Part shown: piece by piece, positions 7,831-15,576 of the stretch
Layout: every line of letters starts with the position of its first letter
How positions within the stretch are numbered: position 1 is the stretch's first letter
Assembly: GCA_028278405.1 (NCBI GenBank)
Contig: JANQEK010000026.1
Location: forward strand, 1-34,466
Direction: 5' to 3'
DNA length: 34,466 nucleotides
DNA from: Nitrospinaceae bacterium
GTDB lineage: Bacteria > Nitrospinota > Nitrospinia > Nitrospinales > Nitrospinaceae
Notes under the pieces: generated by a model
What the model was told of the DNA's origin: nothing
The model's input: only the letters and a program-made list of their open reading frames with translations
Database searches by the model: none
Program-made: the position numbers and the translations under genes

Positions 7831-8957
7831 GAGTTTAAAAGGCTAAAAATTTCATCCACCTCTTCTTCTTTAACATTTGCGTGAAAAGAGAAACGCAGAC
7901 GAGAAGAATTTTGCGGCACAGTGGGGGGCCGTACCGCTCCTACCAGTATTCCATATTCAAGCAATTTGTTGCGCAATTCAAGCGCATCCTTTGGCTCTCC
8001 CAAAATTATCGGTATGATCTGTGAGTCAAATGAATTTGTTTGCCAACCTTCGTTCGTCAATAGTTCCCTAAACCGAACAGCTGCATCGCGGATACTTCGA
8101 GCCGTTGTCTGAGATTTTTGAATAATCTTCAAGGCCGCTTCGGCTGCCCCTACTTGGGGTGGTCCCAGATAGGTGGAGTAGATCAACTCTCCTGAGTAGT
8201 TGACCAGATAATCAATGATGGTTTTGGAATTTGTCAGAACATAGGCTCCCATGCTAGCCAGCGCTTTTCCAAGAGTTCCGACGAGAATATCAACTTCTGA
8301 AAGTACACCTTGCTCCTCGGCCAAACCACCGCCTGTGGGGCCGAATACTCCGGTACCGTGAGCTTCATCCAATACCCAAATAAAGGTGTATTTTTTTTTC
8401 AGTGCTGCTATCTGGCGAAGGTCCGGATAGTCGCCGTCCATACTGAACACACTCTCAGTGACAACAAATATTGTTTCATTTTCATGGTTATGCCGATAAA
8501 GTAACTCCTCCAGATGACCCAAGTCCAAATGGTGATAACGTTTGAATCGGGTGCTCTGTTTTCCCAGGGTCTGGGCTATGGAATGATGAATCAAGCGATC
8601 GGCCAATATCAAATCCTGCGGACCCGGTAAATGTGTCAACAGGGCCTGGTTGGCTACGAATCCGGTATTGAATAAAAGGCCGTGGGATTTTTTTTTCCAA
8701 GTCTTCAGTTGACCGATCAGATGTTCATGGCAGGGCAGGTATCCCGAGAGTAAAGGAGAGGCGCTGCTGCTGGCTCCGTAACGCTCCAAAGCGGCTTGGG
8801 CTCCTTCAATAACCTGCGGATGCGAGCGCAACTGAAAATAGTCATTACTGATGAGATTGATTTTGCAAGCATCCAGAACCTCCAACGTCCGGAGAAGTCC
8901 CGTTGCTTGCCTTTGCTTCAATTCGCTTTGAAGTCGCAATTCCAGAGGTTGGGTCAA
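7815..8957 (-). CDS. bioF: 8-amino-7-oxononanoate synthase BioF
   Basis: A 380-residue PLP enzyme that condenses pimeloyl-ACP (or -CoA) with L-alanine, the first ring-forming step of biotin synthesis. It shows ISNDY near the N-terminus, DEAHGTG (197-203) and the PLP lysine in TLGKALASMGA (Lys231), all typical of alpha-oxoamine synthases. The start is a TTG: the frame closes with a TAA upstream and no ATG or GTG intervenes, and the next methionine is far inside the fold. It is the first gene of the operon; bioA, bioD and bioB are not in the window. Confidence 0.92.
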   Translation of the reverse strand: MTQPLELRLQSELKQRQATGLLRTLEVLDACKINLISNDYFQLRSHPQVIEGAQAALERYGASSSASPLLSGYLPCHEHLIGQLKTWKKKSHGLLFNTGFVANQALLTHLPGPQDLILADRLIHHSIAQTLGKQSTRFKRYHHLDLGHLEELLYRHNHENETIFVVTESVFSMDGDYPDLRQIAALKKKYTFIWVLDEAHGTGVFGPTGGGLAEEQGVLSEVDILVGTLGKALASMGAYVLTNSKTIIDYLVNYSGELIYSTYLGPPQVGAAEAALKIIQKSQTTARSIRDAAVRFRELLTNEGWQTNSFDSQIIPIILGEPKDALELRNKLLEYGILVGAVRPPTVPQNSSRLRFSFHANVKEEEVDEIFSLLNSWRKK

Positions 8958-8989
8958 GGGATTGACTCTATTAAATGGATGATCGAAAA

Positions 8990-9018
8990 ATTATGGTATA
9001 AAAGCATTTTCTTGTCAA
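8990..9018 (-). promoter_or_regulatory. sigma70-type promoter of the biotin operon
   Basis: On the minus strand a perfect -35 TTGACA (9013-9018) lies 17 bases from CATAAT (8990-8995), one mismatch from the -10 consensus. Transcription should start about 25 bases before the bioF TTG. I see no BirA-type operator palindrome over it, so biotin-responsive repression is not evident. Confidence 0.65.
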
Positions 9019-9040
9019 AAATCATCTGGAATTAAAAATC

Positions 9041-9433
9041 GTGCCTGAAATTAAAGATGATGGGAAAGTATGGATACGCGGTAAGACGGGTACATCCTTT
9101 GCCGTTAAAGTGGATGACAAGGTATTTGTTCCAGGGCAGGAAGAAGGACAATCCATTGAATATTGGCTGGAAGGAAATTTTTTGTGCGTGGATTTGCACG
9201 ATCCGAACAAAAAAGTTCGAATTGCCCGCCGATTCTCTCTCGACTTGGCGCCTATCCATCCTGCAACCTTATTCAACGGATTCAATAAAACCAAGCATGC
9301 GGATGTAAAGGTGATCACGTATGAAGATGAAGGGATAGCGGAAAAAATTTTCAACAATAAAGGATACTCGGAAAGCGGTGTTCAAAGTATGGACCGAAAC
9401 GATTTTTGGCAGCAGGCTGGACTTTCCGATTGA
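9041..9433 (+). CDS. hypothetical protein, 130 aa
   Basis: I do not recognise this family. A GTG start at 9041 gives a 130-residue soluble, charged protein without signal peptide, membrane segment or cysteine motif. The first half is strand-rich (KVWIRGKTGTSFAVKVDDKVFV), the second more helical. It is divergent from the biotin operon, and its GTG lies about 20 bases beyond the bio -35 box, so the two promoters would face each other. It converges on the DUF1566 gene with a 10-base gap. The even composition and antisense-free position support it as a real gene, but start choice and function are uncertain. Confidence 0.55.
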   Translation: MPEIKDDGKVWIRGKTGTSFAVKVDDKVFVPGQEEGQSIEYWLEGNFLCVDLHDPNKKVRIARRFSLDLAPIHPATLFNGFNKTKHADVKVITYEDEGIAEKIFNNKGYSESGVQSMDRNDFWQQAGLSD

Positions 9434-9443
9434 TGTTATATTC

Positions 9444-9938
9444 TCAAGTAATCGAACGTACTAGGCGCACTGCTATATTGTCCCGGGTTTGTTTGTCGAT
9501 GAACTCGGTCGACCCATCCTGAAAATTGACCGCCAGCGCCTGGTTTTCATCATTTTCTTCACTCGTCCAGACTTGACGAGCACACTTGGAAACAAAGAGG
9601 GGATGTATATGAACATGTTCCCCTTCCCAATCCAGTTGATTCAGCTCCTCATTGTATAAGCCCAGCGCTTCTTCCTGAGTTGGAAAGCGCCAATCATTAT
9701 GTCCGCCGGCATACACGCTCACCATGGTCGTTCGGTAAGAATGAGCCTCCTGGAAGTTTACCCATTTACCGAGGTCCCCGTAGGAATCTTTAGGCAACCA
9801 TTCCAAGTTTCCTTTTTTATCTGAGATGACACCGTTTGGGTTATCCGCGAAACTGTCGAATGCTTCCATTATGAATTTCTGTATGATGTTGGGGTTGAAA
9901 AGTAAAGAGCGAAGCTTATCATTTTCCGATTTCTGCAT
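9444..9938 (-). CDS. DUF1566 (Lcl C-terminal) domain protein
   Basis: A 164-residue protein. The core has the DUF1566 pattern: KWVNFQEAHSY, then GGHNDWRFPTQEEALGLYN, a mid segment with HPLF and a QVWTSEE strand, and a C-terminal VRLVRS. These domains usually read as NDWRLPT...LYN...W(T/S)S...VRCVR and occur in secreted or surface proteins, but no signal peptide is present here. I chose the ATG at 9938, which overlaps the 3' end of pabC by 20 bases; the frame stays open upstream inside pabC but reads as antisense-like noise there. Function unknown. A second DUF1566 gene lies at 29332. Confidence 0.7.
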   Translation of the reverse strand: MQKSENDKLRSLLFNPNIIQKFIMEAFDSFADNPNGVISDKKGNLEWLPKDSYGDLGKWVNFQEAHSYRTTMVSVYAGGHNDWRFPTQEEALGLYNEELNQLDWEGEHVHIHPLFVSKCARQVWTSEENDENQALAVNFQDGSTEFIDKQTRDNIAVRLVRSIT

Positions 9939-10788
9939 CAACGCATTTTCGGAATTCCCGCTGCAGAGCCTGTGTGAGGGGACCGGGCTGGCCGGAACCG
10001 ACTGTTTTGCCATCGACACGGGTGACTGGTAGAATTTCCCATCCGGTATTGGTGAGAAACACTTCATCTCCCTGTAAAACATCATCTGCGCTAATGGATG
10101 TTTCTTTACAAACGGTTCCCGTTTGAGCGGCAAGTTTTAAAACCACCTGACGCGTCACTCCTCCAAGAACATAGCTATTGATTGCGGGGGTGGATAACAA
10201 GTTTTCCTTAACCATGAAAATATTGGAAATGGTTCCATCGCAGACTTCCCCTTGATCGTTAACCATGATTCCTTCTACTGATTTCAAATCCTCCGCCTGC
10301 TTTCGTGCCAGAATAGAACTCACATAGTTGGCCGATTTAATCTGTCTTTGTAGATTTCCCAGTTTGCTGGCGGAGTCGGGGATAAGAGAAACCGAGACAC
10401 CATTTTGATACCATTCATGTGGAGGACTGATGTATGGCCGCACATAAACGGACAGGGCAGGGGTGGTGTCTTCTTGCCACAGTTTTCCTGGAATACCTTC
10501 GCCGCGAGAGATGGTCAGGCGAATTACCGCATCCGCTCCCTGATTTCTATTAAATGTTTGATAAAGAATTTTTTCAATGCGCTCCCGAGTTTCTGGAAGC
10601 TTTAAGAAGAGACTTTCAGCGCCACGTTCCAAACGATCAAGGTGTAGATCCAAGCGGAATATTTTTCCCGAATAAACCCGCATAGTCTCGAATAAAGCAT
10701 CTCCATAACAAAATCCGCGATCCAGTATGGATACTTTGGCCTGCGACAGGGGAACGAATTCTCCATTCAGGTAAACAATAGGTTCCAT
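9919..10788 (-). CDS. pabC: 4-amino-4-deoxychorismate lyase-like class IV aminotransferase
   Basis: A 289-residue fold-type IV PLP enzyme. The N-terminus (YLNGEFVPLSQAKVSILDRGFCYGDALFETMR) is the standard class IV opening, the PLP lysine is Lys151 (QIKSANYV), and the downstream EVCDGTISNIF element is conserved across the class. Next to pabB the expected job is splitting aminodeoxychorismate into p-aminobenzoate and pyruvate for folate. Branched-chain or D-amino-acid aminotransferases share these motifs, so the assignment rests largely on context. The start overlaps the pabB stop as TGATG, a classical coupling arrangement. Confidence 0.75.
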   Translation of the reverse strand: MEPIVYLNGEFVPLSQAKVSILDRGFCYGDALFETMRVYSGKIFRLDLHLDRLERGAESLFLKLPETRERIEKILYQTFNRNQGADAVIRLTISRGEGIPGKLWQEDTTPALSVYVRPYISPPHEWYQNGVSVSLIPDSASKLGNLQRQIKSANYVSSILARKQAEDLKSVEGIMVNDQGEVCDGTISNIFMVKENLLSTPAINSYVLGGVTRQVVLKLAAQTGTVCKETSISADDVLQGDEVFLTNTGWEILPVTRVDGKTVGSGQPGPLTQALQREFRKCVDAEIGK

Positions 10789-12284
10789 CAGCAGTTTTGC
10801 TTTCCAGTCAGGACCGCGATCATGGCGGCCGCCTTGTCGAGAGTTTCTTGATATTCTTTCTCAGGAATAGAGTCTGCAACAATACCCGCTCCCACATGGA
10901 AATAAGCTTTATCGTCCTTTAACACGATGGTGCGGATGATAATGTTGAGGTCAATTGTGTCGGCGAATCCAATGTAGCCGAAACTTCCGGAATAGGGTCC
11001 GCGTGCGACGGGTTCCAGCTCATCAATAATTTCCATGCATCGAATTTTCGGGCAACCGGTAATGGTCCCCCCTGGAAAGACGGCCTTTAAAATTTCCTTG
11101 AAGGTTACTTCCGGTTTCAAGATTCCCTGGATATTGGACACAATATGACTGACATGGGAATATTGCTCGACAAACATCTGGTCGGTTACCTTGACACTAC
11201 CGTATTCGCAAATCCGGCCCAGATCGTTACGCTCCAGGTCTACCAGCATCAGGTGTTCTGCTTGTTCCTTTTCATTGAGAAGGAGTTCAGCCGCAAGATG
11301 ATTGTCTTCCTGGACGTTGCGACCCCGCGGACGGGTCCCCGCAATAGGCCGCGTTTCTAAAATACCTTTTTCGACTTTGATCAGCCGCTCGGGTGATGAA
11401 CTCACCAGGGTGAGATTTCCCATTTTCAGAAAACCGGAAAAAGGTGAAGGATTGATACGTCTGAGATTTTGATAAAGGGCCAGCGCTTCGCCTTTAAAGG
11501 TCGACTCGAACCGTTGGGACAGGTTGGCCTGATAAATATCCCCCTCCTCGATATAGCGCTTTGCCCGCTCGACCATTTCAATGTATTGGGTTTTGGAAAT
11601 ATTGGAGTGAAGTCTGGAATCGCTTCCATTGGATCGAAGTGATGAGACGAAATCGTCGGTTCCACAAACCATACCTAAGGCAGACTCCGCCTGTCGCCAC
11701 TCCTGCTCGATTTCCAGAACGGTTTCATCATAATATTTTTCGGAATCTCCCGGACTTTTCGTCGAGACGACCCGTTTTAAGACTTGAGTCGAATGGTCAT
11801 AAACCCAGAGCCGGTCAACCTGGAAAAAGTGAAGCACGGGAAGGTTGAGATCGTCCCTGGAACGAAGATCGACGGCGTCAAGCCACTGTGCCATTTCATA
11901 GCCGATCATGCCTACCCAGCCACCCCAGAAATGAGGCGCATAATCAAACAGGGCTCCTTGAGATTCGAAATTGAAATAGTCCAGTGTGGACAAAGGAGAT
12001 TTCTGGATTGTGTCGCGTGTTCCGTTATTGGCAATGATGACTTGATCTTTTTTCGCTTGGATGGTTTTGGAATTTGACTGGCCCATTAGTGTGTAACGGG
12101 CGGTGGCCTCAGGACCCTTTCCGCTTTCAAACAAAAACGTGTTGGGAGCATTCCCGAACATATGCTGAAAGAATTGAGAAGGATTAAAATGAGGTACAGA
12201 CTTTTCGCTAATAATAGGGATTCTGTCAAAATCCCTCCTCAATTCAACAAATTGATCTCGGGAAGGGCGTAAGTTCATGGTCAT
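10788..12284 (-). CDS. pabB: aminodeoxychorismate synthase component I (PabB/TrpE family)
   Basis: A 498-residue chorismate-using enzyme. The TrpE-like N-terminal domain precedes the chorismate-binding core with PIAGTRPRG (313-321), NEKEQAEHLMLVDLERND (337-354) and FPGGTITGCPK (403-413). It forms aminodeoxychorismate from chorismate and ammonia with a glutaminase partner, which is not in this window. The residue at 315 is Ala, as in anthranilate synthase, instead of the Lys of E. coli PabB (PIKGT), so sequence alone does not exclude anthranilate synthase; the coupled pabC gene favours PabB. A second ATG two codons downstream is an alternative start. Confidence 0.8.
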   Translation of the reverse strand: MTMNLRPSRDQFVELRRDFDRIPIISEKSVPHFNPSQFFQHMFGNAPNTFLFESGKGPEATARYTLMGQSNSKTIQAKKDQVIIANNGTRDTIQKSPLSTLDYFNFESQGALFDYAPHFWGGWVGMIGYEMAQWLDAVDLRSRDDLNLPVLHFFQVDRLWVYDHSTQVLKRVVSTKSPGDSEKYYDETVLEIEQEWRQAESALGMVCGTDDFVSSLRSNGSDSRLHSNISKTQYIEMVERAKRYIEEGDIYQANLSQRFESTFKGEALALYQNLRRINPSPFSGFLKMGNLTLVSSSPERLIKVEKGILETRPIAGTRPRGRNVQEDNHLAAELLLNEKEQAEHLMLVDLERNDLGRICEYGSVKVTDQMFVEQYSHVSHIVSNIQGILKPEVTFKEILKAVFPGGTITGCPKIRCMEIIDELEPVARGPYSGSFGYIGFADTIDLNIIIRTIVLKDDKAYFHVGAGIVADSIPEKEYQETLDKAAAMIAVLTGKQNC

Positions 12285-12321
12285 AGCACAAGTCTGATGA
12301 ATAGGTCAGTGATGATCCGGG

Positions 12322-12330
12322 ATTATAGCA
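12322..12330 (-). promoter_or_regulatory. extended -10 promoter upstream of pabB
   Basis: The minus strand reads TGCTATAAT, an extended -10 element with a perfect hexamer, in the 67-base gap between the permease gene and pabB. No good -35 box is seen, as is usual for extended -10 promoters. Transcription would start about 30 bases before the pabB ATG, making pabB-pabC-DUF1566 separable from the efflux operon. Confidence 0.45.
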
Positions 12331-12351
12331 AGCGAGAGGGGAGGGGGGAAT

Positions 12352-13560
12352 TTATTCGTATCGCAGGGCGTCAATGGGATTGAGATTCGAAGCCTTGGTT
12401 GCGGGATACAGACCGAAAAAAATCCCGATTCCTACTGAAAATCCGAATGCGAGCAGCACTGATTGCAGAGAAACGATCGTTTCCAGGCCTCCCATTTGCG
12501 AGGCCGCACGGGAGATCAGGACTCCCAACCCAATCCCGATACTGCCGCCCAGAAAGCTGATCAGAACCGATTCAATCAGGAATTGCTTTCGAATTTCCCT
12601 TTTCTTGGCACCAATGGCGATACGAATGCCGATCTCACGGGTTCGCTCGGTCACCGAAACGAGCATGATGTTCATAATCCCGATTCCTCCTACCAACAGG
12701 GATATCGTGGCAATGCCTCCCAGCAGAAATTGAAAGGTTTGCGCGGCCTTGCCCCAGCTTTGCAGCCACTCGGCGGAATTTTGAACATAAAAATCACTCT
12801 TTTCACCCTGACGCAGATTGTGTCGGTTTCGCAGCAGTGTCTCGATATCTTGCTTGATCGTTTCGATGTCGTTCATGTTTTTGATTTGAACGTCAATAGA
12901 CTGTATATGTTTCAGCCCGAACAAACGTTTTTGAGCTGTGGTAACGGGTATGAAAATCTGGTCGTCAGGATCGAACCAGGTGAGCGCACCTTTTGCAACC
13001 GTGGTGCCGATGACGAGATAATTATTGCCATCCACTTTGAGAGTTTTGCCGACTGGATTATCGCCTTCAAAAAGATTTTTCACGACCGTTGCACCCAGCA
13101 CACAGATTTTTCTGGCAGAGCGGACTTCTTCCTCAGTAAAAAAACGTCCCAAATCCATCTGGAAATTGCCGATCCAAACATAATCCGAGCTGACACCTCG
13201 CACGGTGCTGTTGCTGTTTTTGTTTCCGTATTTCAACTGGCTGCTTTGATATACCTGCGCGGCTACTCCGTTGATGTTGGGCACATAATCCTGAATTGCG
13301 TACGCATCTTCCAGTTTCAATGTTTCGACCTTGCCGGTGCTCACGTGACGATTTTTTTTATCTCCAGGCTTAACAGTGATGATATTGGTACCGAATTTGG
13401 CAATGGTACTGAGAGTTTGACGACGCGCTCCTTCACCCAGAGAAATCATGGAGATGACCGACGCCACGCCGATGATAATTCCCAGCATGGTGAGAAACGT
13501 CCTGAGCTTGTTGGCCCGCAGACTGCGCAGTGCAATTTTAAATAAATCCCAGATCAGCAT
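12352..13560 (-). CDS. MacB-type ABC transporter permease
   Basis: A 402-residue FtsX/MacB-family permease. A transmembrane helix near residues 18-40 is followed by a large periplasmic domain (about 45-275) and three C-terminal helices (about 280-390). The region before the first C-terminal helix and the VTERTREIGIRIAIGAKK coupling motif are typical of MacB. This is the separate-permease version: in E. coli MacB the ATPase is fused at the N-terminus, whereas here it is a separate gene. With the adaptor and TolC it should form a mechanotransmission-type pump moving substrate from periplasm to outside. An AAGGAG site lies in the end of the ATPase gene, which it overlaps by 7 bases. Confidence 0.9.
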   Translation of the reverse strand: MLIWDLFKIALRSLRANKLRTFLTMLGIIIGVASVISMISLGEGARRQTLSTIAKFGTNIITVKPGDKKNRHVSTGKVETLKLEDAYAIQDYVPNINGVAAQVYQSSQLKYGNKNSNSTVRGVSSDYVWIGNFQMDLGRFFTEEEVRSARKICVLGATVVKNLFEGDNPVGKTLKVDGNNYLVIGTTVAKGALTWFDPDDQIFIPVTTAQKRLFGLKHIQSIDVQIKNMNDIETIKQDIETLLRNRHNLRQGEKSDFYVQNSAEWLQSWGKAAQTFQFLLGGIATISLLVGGIGIMNIMLVSVTERTREIGIRIAIGAKKREIRKQFLIESVLISFLGGSIGIGLGVLISRAASQMGGLETIVSLQSVLLAFGFSVGIGIFFGLYPATKASNLNPIDALRYE

Positions 13561-14234
13561 TCTTTCTCCTTGCAGGAATCGCTGACGATCAAACCGTCCT
13601 GCATGAGCATCACCCGTCGGGCATATTGTGCCACATGTTGTTCGTGGGTGACCAGTACAAGAGTAGCGCCTTCTTCATTGAGACGGGAAAAAATTTCCAT
13701 GATTTCCTCTCCCGTTTTGGAATCCAGGTTACCCGTCGGTTCATCTGCCAGAATGATCGTAGGGTTGTTGACGATGGCACGGGCAATGGCCACCCGTTGG
13801 CGTTCTCCACCCGAGAGTTCGTTAGGCTTATGACGGGCACGGGCATCCAATCCCACCTTGGCCAGGGCTTCTCGTGCTTTGTGCTGGGGATCGGAAGTTC
13901 CACTGTAGAGTAAAGGTAGCTCGGTATTTTCCAGAGCCGATGAGCGGGGTAGAAGGTTGAAACTTTGAAAGACGAATCCAATACGGCGGTTGCGGACTTC
14001 CGCCAGTTGATCGGAGTTCAGTGTGGCTACATTGGTATCGCCCAGACGGTAGGTGCCGGAAGAGGGCAGGTCCAGGCAGCCCAGCAAATTCATCAGGGTG
14101 GACTTGCCGCTTCCGGACTGCCCCATGATGGCGACAAATTCACCCTTTTGGATCCGAAAGCTGACTCCCTTCAGAGCCGGAACTTTCTGACCCCCTAATT
14201 CGTAAATTTTACTGAGGCTTTCAACTTCAATCAA
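13554..14234 (-). CDS. MacB/LolD-type ABC transporter ATPase
   Basis: A 226-residue ABC ATPase with Walker A GQSGSGKS (38-45), Q-loop Gln90, signature LSGGERQ (140-146), Walker B ILADEP (161-166) and switch His197. It energises the neighbouring permease in the cytoplasm. The start is a TTG at 14234: MIEVESLSKIY matches the family's normal N-terminus and no upstream ATG is in frame. It begins seven bases after the adaptor stop. The closest family is MacB/LolD/FtsE; context with a HlyD-type adaptor and TolC points to efflux rather than lipoprotein release. Confidence 0.92.
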   Translation of the reverse strand: MIEVESLSKIYELGGQKVPALKGVSFRIQKGEFVAIMGQSGSGKSTLMNLLGCLDLPSSGTYRLGDTNVATLNSDQLAEVRNRRIGFVFQSFNLLPRSSALENTELPLLYSGTSDPQHKAREALAKVGLDARARHKPNELSGGERQRVAIARAIVNNPTIILADEPTGNLDSKTGEEIMEIFSRLNEEGATLVLVTHEQHVAQYARRVMLMQDGLIVSDSCKEKEC

Positions 14235-14241
14235 GGTGCTA

Positions 14242-15576
14242 TCACTTTGAACGCAGAATGAATAACATTTTGCGGATGGTGGACATGTTATCGTCCCCTT
14301 TTTGATACTCTTCCCACAGCGTTTGCCAATCGCCGATCAGGACTTCTTGGTCGGCCTCCAGTCCGGAGAGAACCTGAACATGGATCGGGTTTCTGACTCC
14401 GGTGGTTACCGGAACTTCTTTAGGCTCGTTGTTGACGAGAATGGCGGCGTATTTTTTATTTTTCTCAACCCGGAGCGCCTCCCTTGGAAGATACAAAACG
14501 TTCTTTAACTCTTCACTGATTATATCAACATTGGCCGTCATCATGGGTTTTAGAATTTCCTTACCTTTGCCCTGAATTTCAATCTTGACCTTGAAAATAG
14601 TGATGCTGTTTTCTACCTGCCCTCGGGGGGAAATCCGCTCGACTTTGCCGGCAAATGCTTTTCCTGGGTATGCGTCAGCCGTAATTTTCACCACTTGTCC
14701 GATTTGAACCGAACCAATATCCGTTTCGTCGACATCAGCAATAATAAAGATGCGGGACAAATCCGCCAGGTTGGCGAGAGTGGTTCCTCCCGAGACATTT
14801 GAAATACCGGACGAAATGATTTGTCCCTGTTCGACCAGCTTCTCAATCAGTACGCCGGAGATGGGAGCAAAAATTTCCGTTTCATCCAGCCGTTCTTTGG
14901 CTTCGGCCAACGCGATTTTCGACCGCTGGACCTCAACCTTGGCCAAGTCGATCTCATGTTTTTTGACTTCAATATCGTGGATCGAATCTTTGGCGGCTTG
15001 TACGCTTGACCGGGCTTGAATCAGGTTTTCCTGGTTGACCTTGAAGGCGGTTTGCGCTTCCTGCAAGGCTTCTTTGGACGCGAATTTTTTCTGAAACAAA
15101 TCTTCCTGCCGTTTGAGTTTGTCCTCGGATTCCTCCAGGTTGGCTTCAGCTTCCTGGACTTGGGATTCGGCGGATTCTAAAGTGGTCTTGTATTTGGTTT
15201 CCTGGGAGAGGAGAGCGGTTTTGGCTTTGTTGAGTTTGGCGGTGGCGCTGGCCAGATCCGCCCTGGCGCGAGAGACACTTCGAATCTCATCGGATTTATC
15301 CAATTGGAGAAGAAGCTGGCCCTTTTTGACCCGGTCGCCCTCCTCATATTTGAACTTAAGGACTTCACCACTGGCTTTGGATTTGACTTCGACCTGAAAA
15401 TTAGGCTCGACGACTCCGGTTGCGGAAATCTTCACCACCAGATCGCCCTGGATGACCTGGGTGGTTTTGAATGGGATTTCTTCGGGGGTTTGCTTCGTTT
15501 CCTGCCCGGTAAACGCCCACAAGACCCCCACCCCCAGAAGGCCTAGCAGTAAATAGATCAGAGTTTTTTTCTTCAT
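14242..15576 (-). CDS. periplasmic adaptor (MacA/HlyD family)
   Basis: A 444-residue membrane-fusion protein. An N-terminal anchor (KKKTLIYLLLGLLGVGVLWAF) is followed by the first lipoyl half, a long alpha-hairpin coiled coil (about 110-225, rich in Glu/Lys/Ala), the second lipoyl half (EIFAPISGVLIEKLVEQGQ), a beta-barrel domain with DVDETDIGSV and a membrane-proximal domain. It bridges the inner-membrane permease to TolC. The hairpin is long, as in MacA-like adaptors that reach a TolC tip. Its ATG overlaps the TolC stop by 4 bases (ATGA). Confidence 0.92.
   Translation of the reverse strand: MKKKTLIYLLLGLLGVGVLWAFTGQETKQTPEEIPFKTTQVIQGDLVVKISATGVVEPNFQVEVKSKASGEVLKFKYEEGDRVKKGQLLLQLDKSDEIRSVSRARADLASATAKLNKAKTALLSQETKYKTTLESAESQVQEAEANLEESEDKLKRQEDLFQKKFASKEALQEAQTAFKVNQENLIQARSSVQAAKDSIHDIEVKKHEIDLAKVEVQRSKIALAEAKERLDETEIFAPISGVLIEKLVEQGQIISSGISNVSGGTTLANLADLSRIFIIADVDETDIGSVQIGQVVKITADAYPGKAFAGKVERISPRGQVENSITIFKVKIEIQGKGKEILKPMMTANVDIISEELKNVLYLPREALRVEKNKKYAAILVNNEPKEVPVTTGVRNPIHVQVLSGLEADQEVLIGDWQTLWEEYQKGDDNMSTIRKMLFILRSK

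Noticed and set aside
12463-13545. A 360-codon open frame on the plus strand.
   Set aside because: It lies wholly antisense to the MacB-type permease, which has clear family motifs, a good ribosome site and an operon position. The reverse frame reads as a shadow with no recognisable domain.
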